Origin: Blautia wexlerae
Lineage (GTDB): Bacteria; Bacillota; Clostridia; Lachnospirales; Lachnospiraceae
Length of the DNA: 64,000 nucleotides
Assembly (NCBI RefSeq): GCF_013300825.1
Contig: NZ_JAAIMY010000001.1
Span: 248,001-312,000 of the forward strand
Direction of reading: 5' to 3'
Under the pieces are notes generated by a model. That model saw only the letters and a list, made by a program, of their open reading frames with translations. It did not search any database and had not been told where the DNA came from. The position numbers and the translations under genes were made by a program. Each line of letters starts with the position of its first letter. The first letter of the stretch is position 1. Below are positions 1 through 7,886 of the stretch, piece after piece.

Positions 1-275
1 TATTCAACTACAAATTTGTCTGTATCATAGGAGATATTGTAATCCTGCAGCAGTTCTTCCAGACTCTGGGGATAATGGCCCGTCAGTGCATAAGTATGTA
101 TGGCACCCTGTTCAAGAGCCCGCAGCAGAGAATCCTGTTCCTGTGAAATGGTTTCTATGCCCGCACAGGAAATCCCCAGATAAAATATCAGACAGAGAAA
201 CACCAGTATCATAACTGGCAGAATGTTTCTCAGTTTTCTTCTGAGGCGTGTATGCCCTGTTTCAAATATATCCAT
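1..275 (-). CDS. Pseudopilin-like membrane protein, partial (C-terminus outside window)
   Basis: The minus-strand frame is open from an ATG at 275 to the window edge, giving 91 codons and no stop. GAGG lies just upstream and the gene starts 10 nt after the stop of the GspF-like gene, so they are co-transcribed. The visible part has a basic N-terminus, one hydrophobic segment at about residues 18-40, and then a segment reading GHYPQSLEELLQDYNI. That last pattern resembles the Tyr-Pro-x-Ser-Leu-x-x-Leu motif after the N-terminal helix of type II secretion pseudopilins. There is no clear prepilin peptidase motif before the hydrophobic segment, so the pseudopilin assignment is an inference from that short pattern and the neighbour. 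It may simply be an unclassified membrane protein of this locus. Confidence 0.6.
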   Translation of the reverse strand, partial: MDIFETGHTRLRRKLRNILPVMILVFLCLIFYLGISCAGIETISQEQDSLLRALEQGAIHTYALTGHYPQSLEELLQDYNISYDTDKFVVE

Positions 276-285
276 ATCCGTTACC

Positions 286-1335
286 TCACACAACAATTTC
301 TGAAAGAATTCCAAGTAAAGGCATCATAACAGAGAGAAGGACCAGACCGACCAGAAGAGAGAAAAGGATCACAATGGATGGTTCTACGATAGAAATAATA
401 TTTCCTGTGGCTGTCAGGGCCAAATCACGATATCTATCAGCGAGCCTGTTCATAACTTCATCTGCTGCACCTGCGCGGAGTCCGACTGTGATCAGACGTG
501 CGTTCAGTCCCTCGAAGAGACCGGATTCTGAAAGCGCATCTTCAAAAAGAACACCATTTTCCAGAAGGTTACATGCTTTTTCAGCCTTTTTTCGTATATC
601 CGGATGGGAGAGAAGATCCTGAGCCATTTCCAGCGTGACAACATGATCCAGACCACTGTGGATTCCCATGGCAATGGCCTGAGTCAGACGCGCATAGTCA
701 GCGGAGATGGAGATTTCTCTGATATAAGGCAGTTTAACGGAAAGCTGACGCAGGCAGGAACGTCCTTTTTCTGTAAAGAAAAGCGCAACGACTCCGGCAA
801 TGACAACAAGGATCAGAATCATTAAAACTGAAAAATAACGGCTGATAACGACTCCGGCATTTAAAAGCCCGTTTGAAAAGTTATTCATTTCCAGCCCCAT
901 CTGTCGGAAAACCTGTTGAAAAACCGGAAGGACTTTTACCAGAAGAATGACAATGACCGTTCCCATCATAGCAAGCATAAGCAATGGATAGGTGACTGCA
1001 CTGCGGATATTTTCGGATATCTCAATTTCCTGTTCATAATGTTCGGATAAGCTTTTGAGAACTTCATCCAGACATCCGGTTTCCTCGCCGATATTCACAT
1101 AAGAGGTCATAGATTCCGGAAAATATCCTGAATTTTCTAATGCCTGAGAGAAGGAACCGTTCTGTTCAAAGTCTGTCAGCAAAAGCTGAAAAAAATCTTT
1201 TCCCCGCTGTGTGCGGCTGTCGTCCAGCATCAGTTCCAGTCCCTCGGCACAGGAAATGCCGGAGTGCAGAAGAATGGAAAACTGTTCACAGAAATGGAAA
1301 AGTTCTTCATTGGTCAGTTTGTTTTTTTGACGCAT
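286..1335 (-). CDS. Type II secretion system F family (GspF/PilC/ComGB-like) platform protein
   Basis: A 349-residue inner-membrane platform protein of a type II secretion, type IV pilus or competence pseudopilus machine; in the family it sits between the assembly ATPase and the growing pseudopilus. Two GspF-type cytoplasmic domains are visible. The first (about 10-120) contains LLHSGISCAEGLELM and NIGEETGCLDEVL; the second (about 200-315) contains the matching AIAMGIHSGLDHVVTLEMA and TVGLRAGAADEVM. Hydrophobic segments lie near 120-140, 165-190 and 315-345, the usual topology. I take the ATG at 1335 because AGGAGG stands 6 nt before it; the frame could open 27 codons earlier, but that stretch has no ribosome site. 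No ATPase or prepilin peptidase is in the window, so the type of machine stays open. Confidence 0.9.
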   Translation of the reverse strand: MRQKNKLTNEELFHFCEQFSILLHSGISCAEGLELMLDDSRTQRGKDFFQLLLTDFEQNGSFSQALENSGYFPESMTSYVNIGEETGCLDEVLKSLSEHYEQEIEISENIRSAVTYPLLMLAMMGTVIVILLVKVLPVFQQVFRQMGLEMNNFSNGLLNAGVVISRYFSVLMILILVVIAGVVALFFTEKGRSCLRQLSVKLPYIREISISADYARLTQAIAMGIHSGLDHVVTLEMAQDLLSHPDIRKKAEKACNLLENGVLFEDALSESGLFEGLNARLITVGLRAGAADEVMNRLADRYRDLALTATGNIISIVEPSIVILFSLLVGLVLLSVMMPLLGILSEIVV

Positions 1336-1384
1336 AAATGCCTCCTGAAGTTTTAGTGTGAAAGTCGGCAGAGAAGCAGACTTT

Positions 1385-2293
1385 CTAACGTGTAAATTGT
1401 ACGCTGTAATTGTCATCGTCCCCTATGTATTGCTGAATGCCTTTTTTATCCTCACTGTTGGAATCAAAAGTGGGATCCATACGTGACCAGGATTCTCCGC
1501 TGAATTCCACAGCTTTGTCAACCCAACCCTTTGAACGGATATAAACACTGATCCAGGCGTGTTTCACTGTGCCGGCATATCCGATCTGCAGCTTGCAGGG
1601 GATATCCCGGGCACGGAGCATGGCAGTGGTGAGAGCTGCATAATCAAAGCAGATTCCCCTTCCGGATTTCAAAGTTGCATCCACATCCGGAAGGTAACCG
1701 GATTCAACGGTATCTGCCAGTTCATAATCATAGGTAAGATTCCGGGTCACATAATTGTAAATGGCCTGAAGGGCATCTACATCGGATGCATCTTCTGAAA
1801 TCATAGAAAGCGCCAGTTTGCTGGAATCGGAGTCAGGTGTAAAGTTCACATACTGATTCGGGTAAAGAAAAGGCAGGAATTCGTTTTCTAAGCTGACTTC
1901 CAGAGTGTCTGCAAATAATGCAGCATACTGAGAACCGTCTATCTGCTGGTAGCAGCAGACCTGGTAAGTACCGCTTCCGCTGGAGAAAGGAATGACTGCA
2001 CTTTCCTTTGGACTAACAAAGTAAGAATAAACAGTTCCGTCTTTATCAGTAAGCTGGATATTCATCTTCTGACTGTCAGAATCGGAAACCGCAGTGAGAT
2101 ATCCCTGATCTACATTGGAAATGTCCAATATTAGCGGAGATGCGCCCAGTGTTTTCTTTCCCGGTGCTTCCGGCACAAGAACCTGAAGCGGGGAATAGAC
2201 AGGTGGTTCTTCTTTTTTGCCGGAAGAGCTGCAGCCGGTCAGAAGAAAAATCAGTATGAATGCAATAAAGGGGCGGATATGAAAAATCCGCAT
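1385..2293 (-). CDS. Transglutaminase-like domain lipoprotein
   Basis: A 302-residue exported protein with a lipoprotein signal: a hydrophobic stretch ending in LLTGC followed by Ser-Ser-Ser-Gly, so it should be lipid-anchored outside the membrane. The C-terminal half carries a transglutaminase-like/cysteine-protease core with the expected Cys-His-Asp triad in GICFDYAALTTAML, KHAWISVY and MDPTFDS. In bacteria such domains cleave or cross-link peptides at the cell surface; the substrate cannot be read here. The N-terminal region (about 35-150) is beta-rich with no recognised family. I use the ATG at 2293 because GAGG lies 9 nt upstream; an in-frame GTG at 2308 overlaps that site. It ends 49 nt before the GspF-like gene on the same strand and probably shares its transcript. 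Confidence 0.85.
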   Translation of the reverse strand: MRIFHIRPFIAFILIFLLTGCSSSGKKEEPPVYSPLQVLVPEAPGKKTLGASPLILDISNVDQGYLTAVSDSDSQKMNIQLTDKDGTVYSYFVSPKESAVIPFSSGSGTYQVCCYQQIDGSQYAALFADTLEVSLENEFLPFLYPNQYVNFTPDSDSSKLALSMISEDASDVDALQAIYNYVTRNLTYDYELADTVESGYLPDVDATLKSGRGICFDYAALTTAMLRARDIPCKLQIGYAGTVKHAWISVYIRSKGWVDKAVEFSGESWSRMDPTFDSNSEDKKGIQQYIGDDDNYSVQFTR

Positions 2294-2440
2294 GTATATT
2301 TTCCTCACTTTTATCTTGAAATCGATATCTCTGGTTTGGAACAGATATCATGGAAATTTTGTTGCTGTTTACAGTATATCAGATTTAGTATAAAAAATGT
2401 ACAAAATTTAATATTTATGTTAAAATTCGTGCCGGAAACC

Positions 2441-2470
2441 TTGACAAAATAAAGAAGAAAAGCATATACT
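2441..2470 (+). promoter_or_regulatory. Sigma-A-type promoter of the riboswitch transcript
   Basis: A perfect TTGACA at 2441-2446 and TATACT at 2465-2470, separated by 18 bp, end directly before the cyclic-di-GMP aptamer. Transcription would start about 6-8 nt downstream, so the aptamer is the first thing transcribed. Confidence 0.8.
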
Positions 2471-2475
2471 ATAGT

Positions 2476-2553
2476 AAAGGCAAACCTGTTGAAAGATGGG
2501 GACGCAAAGCCATGGGTCTAAGGTCACAGGTTGACTATGACAGCCGGTTGCCG
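2476..2553 (+). promoter_or_regulatory. Cyclic-di-GMP class I (GEMM-I) riboswitch aptamer
   Basis: The sequence matches the GEMM-I consensus in order: AAAGGCAAACC, a first hairpin closed by a GAAA tetraloop (2485-2500), the linker GGACGCAAAGCC (2499-2511), a second hairpin arm with GGGTCTAAGG and its partner ending in GCCGG, and a closing GGTTGCC. The outer stem pairs GGCAA at 2479-2483 with TTGCC at 2548-2552. The GNRA loop faces the expected receptor in the second hairpin. The aptamer lies 164 nt before a secreted metallopeptidase gene and is followed by a terminator, so it acts on transcription. The direction of control is inferred as OFF on binding, because the terminator's 5' arm can alternatively pair with the aptamer's closing strand. 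Confidence 0.93.
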
Positions 2554-2623
2554 CATTAAATTTCAATTCTGTGATGCGATTTCGGAAAATGAGAAGAAGG
2601 CTGATGTATGTCAGTTATTTTGT

Positions 2624-2661
2624 GGTAACCGTTTATATTTTAAAATATAGGCGGTTTTTAT
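2624..2661 (+). terminator. Riboswitch expression-platform terminator
   Basis: A 13-bp hairpin (2627-2639 with 2644-2656, TTAA loop, two G-U pairs) is followed by TTTTTATAATTTT. It stands between the GEMM-I aptamer and the metallopeptidase start. The bases GGTAACCG at 2624-2631 can instead pair with CGGTTGCC at 2545-2552, the 3' strand of the aptamer outer stem, forming a competing antiterminator of 8 bp. Confidence 0.85.
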
Positions 2662-2716
2662 AATTTTCGGAAATGTATCGATACAGAGGTATGATCAGAA
2701 AGGATGTGTAAAGATT

Positions 2717-3682
2717 ATGAAGAAGAGAATAGTTGAATTATTAAAGAAGAAAAAAATAGCAGCAGGTCTTACCGCAGTAGTACTTGCAGTTGCAGTAGGC
2801 GGGGTGGCTGTTGTGCAGCAGAATCAGATTCCGGAACTGCCGTCATATACAGATCCGGTGATGGAGACTACCATTGCAGAAGAGGAGACACCTCTTGCGT
2901 CACAGCCGAAGGTAAATACCAGGACGAGCAAGAGTACTTCTACTAAAAAGGTTAAAATGAAAAAAGCTGCAAAAAAGACTTATACAAAGTCTCTTCCTGC
3001 AACTTCAACAACATCTAAGAAGGTATCAGAGACTTCAAATGCAACTGTTACAACTCAGACAACAGTTGTAAAGCAGATTACAGAAAAGTATACAAAGAAA
3101 TCAAAGGTTAAAGTTGTTACAACAGCATCTACTACAACAGTGAAGACTACTACAACTGCGAAGAATGCAACAGGTACAGGCGCGACAGTTGTTACAACAA
3201 CTAACAGTAACAATTCAGTAAAAGGTGCAATAGATGTGGGACAGTATGCATCAAAAGCAGACAGCCGTGTGCTTACTGCATACAGAACTCTTGGGTTCAC
3301 CGCAGAGGTTAATCCTTCTGTTTCCTATTCCGGATATTATGATACCCGAAACAGAAAGATCACACTGAGAAAAGCAGATGATACGATTTATCATGAATTA
3401 GGACATTTTGTAGCATTTATTTCCGGAAATACAGATCAGACAGCACAGTTCAAAGCAATTTTCGAGCAGGAGAAGGCACTGTACACAGCATTCAATAAAT
3501 CTTATGTTACACAGAACAGTGCAGAATATTTTGCTGAGTCTTTCAAAGAGTATACATTGAATCCTGCAGCATTGAAATCAGCAAGACCGAAAACTTATGA
3601 AGCAGTCAAAGAAGCGGTGGATAAGTTTACAGATGACCGTATTGCTAAGGTTAAGAAAGTATACGGTATAGTCTGGAGATAA
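2717..3682 (+). CDS. Secreted zinc metallopeptidase, anthrax lethal factor/Pro-Pro endopeptidase-like
   Basis: A 321-residue exported protein. Residues 1-33 are a Lys-rich start plus a hydrophobic Sec signal with no lipobox. Residues 45-165 are a low-complexity Thr/Lys/Ser/Val-rich stalk. The C-terminal part (about 175-321) is a compact peptidase domain with HELGH at 226-230 (two zinc ligands and the catalytic Glu) and AEYFAESF, whose Glu270 or Glu274 is the likely third ligand. This arrangement matches the small lethal-factor-like domain family that includes the secreted Pro-Pro endopeptidases, which cut surface adhesins. That substrate is inference from the family and from c-di-GMP control; it is not shown by the sequence. 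The gene is monocistronic between the riboswitch and a 15-bp terminator. Confidence 0.85.
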   Translation: MKKRIVELLKKKKIAAGLTAVVLAVAVGGVAVVQQNQIPELPSYTDPVMETTIAEEETPLASQPKVNTRTSKSTSTKKVKMKKAAKKTYTKSLPATSTTSKKVSETSNATVTTQTTVVKQITEKYTKKSKVKVVTTASTTTVKTTTTAKNATGTGATVVTTTNSNNSVKGAIDVGQYASKADSRVLTAYRTLGFTAEVNPSVSYSGYYDTRNRKITLRKADDTIYHELGHFVAFISGNTDQTAQFKAIFEQEKALYTAFNKSYVTQNSAEYFAESFKEYTLNPAALKSARPKTYEAVKEAVDKFTDDRIAKVKKVYGIVWR

Positions 3683-3738
3683 TTTTACCGGATTTATCCG
3701 ATATGAATTTCCTTAATAAAAATTTTATATCAGTATTT

Positions 3739-3784
3739 AGAGAAAGTCCGGAGGCATGTTTTGTGTCTCCGGACTTTCTCTGTT
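3739..3784 (+). terminator. Terminator after the metallopeptidase gene
   Basis: A perfect 15-bp inverted repeat pairs AGAGAAAGTCCGGAG (3739-3753) with 3767-3781 around a 13-nt loop. The following T-run is short (TGTTAT), so termination strength is uncertain, but position and stem quality fit an intrinsic terminator. Confidence 0.7.
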
Positions 3785-3935
3785 ATGTCGATGGCCTTAC
3801 TTTTTTGTCGCATAAAATAGCTTGCCAATAATTATGATTTGGAATAATATAGTATTGTCAATTATGGAGAAGATGTGTTAAGATGAATATGAAAATATCA
3901 GCAGGAATATGATTTTTCTGCATATCGCGAAGTGT

Positions 3936-3959
3936 GTTGCTGACGGAGTGAACAGTAAC
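3936..3959 (+). repeat. Hairpin repeat family 1, copy A
   Basis: GTTGCTG (3936-3942), a 10-nt loop ACGGAGTGAA, and CAGTAAC (3953-3959) form a 7-bp stem with one G-U pair. The preceding bases GAAGTGT are shared with the copy at 40534. Another related copy lies on the minus strand at 23026. The loop is conserved while stem bases covary between copies. Confidence 0.6.
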
Positions 3960-4132
3960 CATAAATCTGATATTCGTGTCGGTTCAGACAGATTATCCCG
4001 TTAACTGTTATAGAAAAAACATAGATAGATTAATAAAGAAAAAATTCAATCAGGTACATAAGAAATCAGAAAAACAAAAATAAAAATAATTATGACTATC
4101 AACAATAAAAACAAAGAGCAGAGGATTATTTT

Positions 4133-5524
4133 ATGAGAGAAAAGTATGAATCATTATCACTGGCAACTTTAAGAGATTTGGCAAAAGCCAGAGGATTAAA
4201 GGGGGTTTCGGCATTGCGGAAACCAGAATTGATCGAGAGAATGCTTCACGAAGATGAACTGGAGAGTGAGACAAAAAAGCAGGATAATAATCAGGAATAT
4301 CAACCAGAACGCCGGCAGGACAGAAATCAGGAGCGCCAGCCGGAGAGGATGCAGGACAGTGCGCAGTATCATGTTCCGGCGGAAACAGTGCAGCTTGACA
4401 GTGGAGAGCGGGCGGATGGAATCCTTGAGGTACTTCCTGACGGCTATGGTTTTATCCGCTGTGAGAATTATCTTCCCGGAGAAAATGATATTTATGTATC
4501 TCCTTCCCAGATCCGCAGATTTAACCTGAAAACAGGTGATATTATTAAGGGAAATATCCGTATCAAGACTCAGGGAGAAAAATTCAGTGCCCTGCTGTAT
4601 GTGACATCCATTAATGGATTCCATCCGAGTGAGGGACAGAAACGTTACAATTTTGAAGATATGACACCAATCTTTCCGAATGAGAGGCTGGTGATGGAGA
4701 GACCGGGCGGCACGGTTGCCATGAGGATTGTAGATCTGATCAGCCCCATCGGTAAAGGACAGCGAGGAATGATCGTATCTCCGCCAAAAGCAGGTAAAAC
4801 AACGTTACTGAAAGATGTGGCCAAGTCTATTTTGAAAAATAATCCGAATATGCATCTGATCATTCTCCTGATCGATGAACGTCCTGAGGAGGTTACAGAT
4901 ATCAAAGAGGCCATCTGCGGTGATAATGTGGAGGTTATCTATTCTACATTTGATGAACTGCCGGAACATCATAAACGTGTGTCTGAGATGGTAATAGAAC
5001 GTGCACGCCGTCTGGTAGAACATAAAAAAGACGTTACGATTCTTCTTGACTCTATTACAAGACTGGCAAGGGCATATAACCTGATCATCCCGCCAAGTGG
5101 ACGAACTCTTTCCGGTGGTCTGGATCCTGCAGCTCTTCATATGCCGAAAAGGTTCTTTGGCGCAGCCAGAAATATGAGAGAGGGTGGAAGCCTTACTATC
5201 CTTGCCACAGCACTTGTGGATACAGGAAGCAAGATGGATGATGTAATTTATGAGGAATTTAAGGGAACCGGTAATATGGAACTGGTGCTTGACCGAAAAC
5301 TGCAGGAAAAACGTGTATTCCCGGCAATCGATATCCAGAAATCAGGTACAAGAAGAGAGGATCTGCTGCTGAGCAGAGAAGAACAGGATGCGGTTTACAT
5401 TATGCGGAAAGCCCTTAATGGAATGAAGTCAGAAGATGCGGTAGAACAGATCCTTAATATGTTTACCCGCACGAAAAATAATACAGAATTTGTACAGACT
5501 GTAAAAAAACAGAAGTTCATCTGA
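4133..5524 (+). CDS. rho: Transcription termination factor Rho
   Basis: A 463-residue hexameric RNA-dependent ATPase that releases RNA polymerase from untranslated transcripts. Residues 1-45 are the Rho N-terminal helical domain ([20 protein letters not shown]). Residues 95-165 are the cold-shock-like RNA-binding domain ([16 protein letters not shown]). The rest is the RecA-type motor with Walker A PPKAGKTT at about 217-224, [22 protein letters not shown] and the C-terminal RREDLLL. Between the first two domains is a polar insert of about 45 residues rich in Gln, Arg, Glu and Asn, with two imperfect tandem copies around [12 protein letters not shown] and QPERMQD. Such inserts occur in some Rho proteins and can modify RNA binding. 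It is transcribed alone with a long leader. Confidence 0.97.
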   Translation: MREKYESLSLATLRDLAKARGLKGVSALRKPELIERMLHEDELESETKKQDNNQEYQPERRQDRNQERQPERMQDSAQYHVPAETVQLDSGERADGILEVLPDGYGFIRCENYLPGENDIYVSPSQIRRFNLKTGDIIKGNIRIKTQGEKFSALLYVTSINGFHPSEGQKRYNFEDMTPIFPNERLVMERPGGTVAMRIVDLISPIGKGQRGMIVSPPKAGKTTLLKDVAKSILKNNPNMHLIILLIDERPEEVTDIKEAICGDNVEVIYSTFDELPEHHKRVSEMVIERARRLVEHKKDVTILLDSITRLARAYNLIIPPSGRTLSGGLDPAALHMPKRFFGAARNMREGGSLTILATALVDTGSKMDDVIYEEFKGTGNMELVLDRKLQEKRVFPAIDIQKSGTRREDLLLSREEQDAVYIMRKALNGMKSEDAVEQILNMFTRTKNNTEFVQTVKKQKFI

Positions 5525-5562
5525 AACGTTGTAAAAAAAAATTAAATAAATTTTAAAATAAC

Positions 5563-5591
5563 TTGCATTCTATGGGATGATATGTTATACT
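5563..5591 (+). promoter_or_regulatory. Promoter of rpmE
   Basis: TTGCAT (5563-5568), a 17-bp spacer and TATACT (5586-5591) lie 75 nt before the rpmE start codon, in the gap between rho and rpmE. Confidence 0.65.
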
Positions 5592-5666
5592 CATAAAGCT
5601 GTTTAATAGTAAATTCGTCAAATGAATACGAATAGAAAATAGAATCTTTACAGAGAGGTGAAAATC

Positions 5667-5870
5667 ATGAGAGAAGGAATCCATCCTAATTATTATCAGG
5701 CAACTGTAACCTGCAACTGTGGAAACACATTTGTAACAGGATCTACAAAACAGGACATCCATGTAGAAATCTGCTCTAAATGTCATCCATTCTATACAGG
5801 TCAGCAGAAAGCTGCTCAGGCTCGCGGACGTATCGATAAGTTTAATAAGAAATACGGCCTGAACAAATAA
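5667..5870 (+). CDS. rpmE: Large-subunit ribosomal protein bL31, zinc-binding form
   Basis: A 67-residue protein of the 50S subunit that helps bridge the two subunits. It starts [16 protein letters not shown] and has four cysteines in the C-x-C and C-x-x-C pattern (Cys16, Cys18, Cys36, Cys39), which marks the zinc-containing form; zinc-free paralogues lack these. I use the ATG at 5667 because GAGAGGTG ends 6 nt before it; an in-frame GTG at 5658 lies inside that site. A terminator-like hairpin follows at 5893, after which the DUF1385 gene begins, so some read-through into prmC and prfA is likely. Confidence 0.96.
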   Translation: MREGIHPNYYQATVTCNCGNTFVTGSTKQDIHVEICSKCHPFYTGQQKAAQARGRIDKFNKKYGLNK

Positions 5871-5892
5871 TCAGAATATAGTAAGAATTGAG

Positions 5893-5928
5893 AAGGCTGA
5901 GGTTGGGAAATCTCAGCCTTTCTTGTTT
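5893..5928 (+). terminator. Terminator after rpmE
   Basis: AAGGCTGAG (5893-5901) pairs perfectly with CTCAGCCTT (5912-5920), followed by TCTTGTTT. It is only 16 nt before the start of the next gene, so it may act as a partial terminator. Confidence 0.7.
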
Positions 5929-5943
5929 CTTTGGGAGAAAAGA

Positions 5944-6912
5944 ATGAAATCATCGAATATCGGCGGTCAGGCTGTAATGGAAGGTATCATGATGCGGCAT
6001 AAAGATAAATATTCCATTGCTGTCCGCAGACCGGACAATGAGATTGAATTAAAGGTAGAAGACTACAAATGCATATTTGGAAATGCGAAGTTTCTTAAAT
6101 ATCCACTGATCCGCGGTGTAGTAAGCTTTGTGGATTCTCTGGTGGTCGGTACCAAATGTCTGATGTACTCAGCAGAGATTGCAGGAGACGAGGAGGACGA
6201 AGAGGATAAACAGAAGAATGCTGCGCTTTCGGAAGAGGAACTGGCCGCGAAGAAGGCAAAAGAGGATAAGCAGTTTAAATGGCTGCTATATGTGACTGTC
6301 GCCATTTCAATCGTGGTGTCAGTTGCTGCTTTTATGCTGCTGCCATATGCTCTTGCAAGTCTGTGTAAAAAGGTCGGGGCTTCGGAATTTGTAGTTACGA
6401 TAGTTGAGGCGTTTGTGAAGCTCGCGTTATTTATGGGATATATGCTTCTGATTTCCAGAATGAAGGATATCCAGAGAACATTCATGTATCATGGAGCTGA
6501 ACATAAATGCATTAACTGTGTTGAGCATGGACTTCCGCTTACAGTGGAGAATGTTCTTGCAAGTTCCAGACAGCATAAAAGATGTGGGACCAGTTTTTTG
6601 TTTCTGGTTATGCTGATCAGTATTTTTCTGCATTTTGTTTTTGTATTAGTTCCGTTTTACTGGGCGAGACTGTTTGGAAGGCTTCTTATGGTGCCGATTG
6701 TAGCAGGTATATCTTTTGAGATTATCCAGTGGGCAGGAAGATCAGACAGTAAGCTGGCTGATTTCTTCAGTAAACCGGGGTTGGCAATGCAGAAACTTAC
6801 AACTAAGGAACCAACAGCAGATATGGCAGAAGTTGCGATCAAAGCAGTAGAGGCAGTTTTTGACTGGAGAGCATATCTGAAAGAAGAATTCGGGGTTGAA
6901 GTGGAATCATGA
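5944..6912 (+). CDS. DUF1385 family membrane protein (YqhQ-like)
   Basis: A 322-residue protein of the DUF1385 family, which is widespread in Firmicutes and has no settled function; the B. subtilis member is YqhQ. Family marks are the start SSNIGGQAVMEGIMMR, the central GAEHKCINC and the RCGTSFLF segment. Hydrophobic stretches near residues 110-135, 145-170 and 215-255 indicate a polytopic membrane protein; an acidic segment (GDEEDEEDKQ) precedes the first. I chose the ATG at 5944 with GGGAGAAAAG upstream rather than the TTG at 5923. Its stop overlaps the prmC start as ATGA, so the two are translationally coupled. The neighbourhood rpmE-DUF1385-prmC-prfA recurs in Clostridia and links it loosely to translation. 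Confidence 0.9.
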   Translation: MKSSNIGGQAVMEGIMMRHKDKYSIAVRRPDNEIELKVEDYKCIFGNAKFLKYPLIRGVVSFVDSLVVGTKCLMYSAEIAGDEEDEEDKQKNAALSEEELAAKKAKEDKQFKWLLYVTVAISIVVSVAAFMLLPYALASLCKKVGASEFVVTIVEAFVKLALFMGYMLLISRMKDIQRTFMYHGAEHKCINCVEHGLPLTVENVLASSRQHKRCGTSFLFLVMLISIFLHFVFVLVPFYWARLFGRLLMVPIVAGISFEIIQWAGRSDSKLADFFSKPGLAMQKLTTKEPTADMAEVAIKAVEAVFDWRAYLKEEFGVEVES

Positions 6913-7886
6913 ACAGAGAGACTCTGACAGGATTATTAAAAAAGGGACAGATAATCCTTGCTAAGGCAGGGATCAGGGATGCCGGGCTGGATGCCTGGCT
7001 CCTTCTGGAATATATCACAGGAAAAAGCCGGGCGTATTATTTTGCACACGGAGAAGAATGTGTCACAGAGGAGAATGCTGAACGGTATCTGGAACTGATC
7101 AGCAGACGTGCCGGACACATACCGCTGCAGCATCTGACGCATCAGGCTTTTTTTATGGGCTATGAATTTTATGTAGATGAGAATGTGCTGGTACCCAGAC
7201 AGGATACAGAAACACTGGTGGAACTGGGACTTGAATGTATGAAAACCCTGGAAAATCCTCATATTCTTGATATGTGTACAGGATCAGGATGTATTCTTAT
7301 CAGTCTTATGAAAGAACTGCCCGGTGCATACGGAAAGGGTGTGGATTTATCAAAAGAGGCATTGAATGTGGCAATGCGGAATGCACGGACACTTGAAGTG
7401 GCAGAACGTGTGGAATTTGTACAGAGTAATCTGTTCGCGGAAGTGAGAAACACTGTGTATGGAACCGGGGATATGAAAGAAAATGGTGTAAAAGGTAAAA
7501 CAAAAGATATTGAAAAAGTTACGGAACATCAAAATAATAATGGAAATTACACCGAAGCTTATGATATGATTGTATCAAATCCACCATATATTCCAACGGC
7601 TGAGATCGAAGAACTTATGGATGAAGTAAAATTACATGATCCGCGCATGGCACTGGATGGTATGGAAGACGGGCTTTATTTTTACAGGGCTATCACAGAA
7701 GAGGCACAGGATTACCTTGTTCCGGGCGGCTGGCTTTTGTATGAAATCGGATGCAGTCAGGGAAAAGATGTGGCAGCCCTTCTGCAGAAAGAAGGATTTG
7801 AAAATATTGAGATAAGACAGGATCTCGCCGGTCTGGACCGTGTGGTTCTTGGACGAAAGAAATTACAGGAGGATGAATATGTTTGA
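6909..7886 (+). CDS. prmC: Peptide chain release factor N5-glutamine methyltransferase
   Basis: A 325-residue SAM-dependent methyltransferase that methylates the Gln of the GGQ motif in release factors, raising termination efficiency. Residues 1-75 are the helical substrate-binding domain. The Rossmann domain follows with the SAM-binding [15 protein letters not shown] and the catalytic SNPPYIP. It overlaps its substrate gene prfA by 8 nt, the classical arrangement. A stretch of about 35 residues before NPPY (around [18 protein letters not shown] to [10 protein letters not shown]) is polar, low in complexity and not part of the usual core, so this copy is longer than the typical 280-290 residues. 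The insert is probably a surface loop. Confidence 0.96.
   Translation: MNRETLTGLLKKGQIILAKAGIRDAGLDAWLLLEYITGKSRAYYFAHGEECVTEENAERYLELISRRAGHIPLQHLTHQAFFMGYEFYVDENVLVPRQDTETLVELGLECMKTLENPHILDMCTGSGCILISLMKELPGAYGKGVDLSKEALNVAMRNARTLEVAERVEFVQSNLFAEVRNTVYGTGDMKENGVKGKTKDIEKVTEHQNNNGNYTEAYDMIVSNPPYIPTAEIEELMDEVKLHDPRMALDGMEDGLYFYRAITEEAQDYLVPGGWLLYEIGCSQGKDVAALLQKEGFENIEIRQDLAGLDRVVLGRKKLQEDEYV

Larger units (their letters stand above)
3683..4132 (+). other. Intergenic region and long leader before rho
   Basis: This 450-nt gap holds the terminator at 3739-3784, a candidate promoter TTGTCA-17-TTAAGA starting near 3857, and then a leader of roughly 250 nt before rho. Within the leader is hairpin repeat family 1 copy A (3936-3959), followed by an imperfect pairing of the region around 3953-3970 with the one around 3990-4010. 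Long leaders are common before rho genes, which often regulate themselves. No convincing gene is seen; the only short frame (ATG near 3883) is 9 codons without a ribosome site. Confidence 0.5.

Noticed and set aside
2945-3230. Tandem repeat array inside the metallopeptidase gene
   Set aside because: The ACA/ACT-rich sequence only reflects a Thr-rich stalk; there is no fixed unit length.
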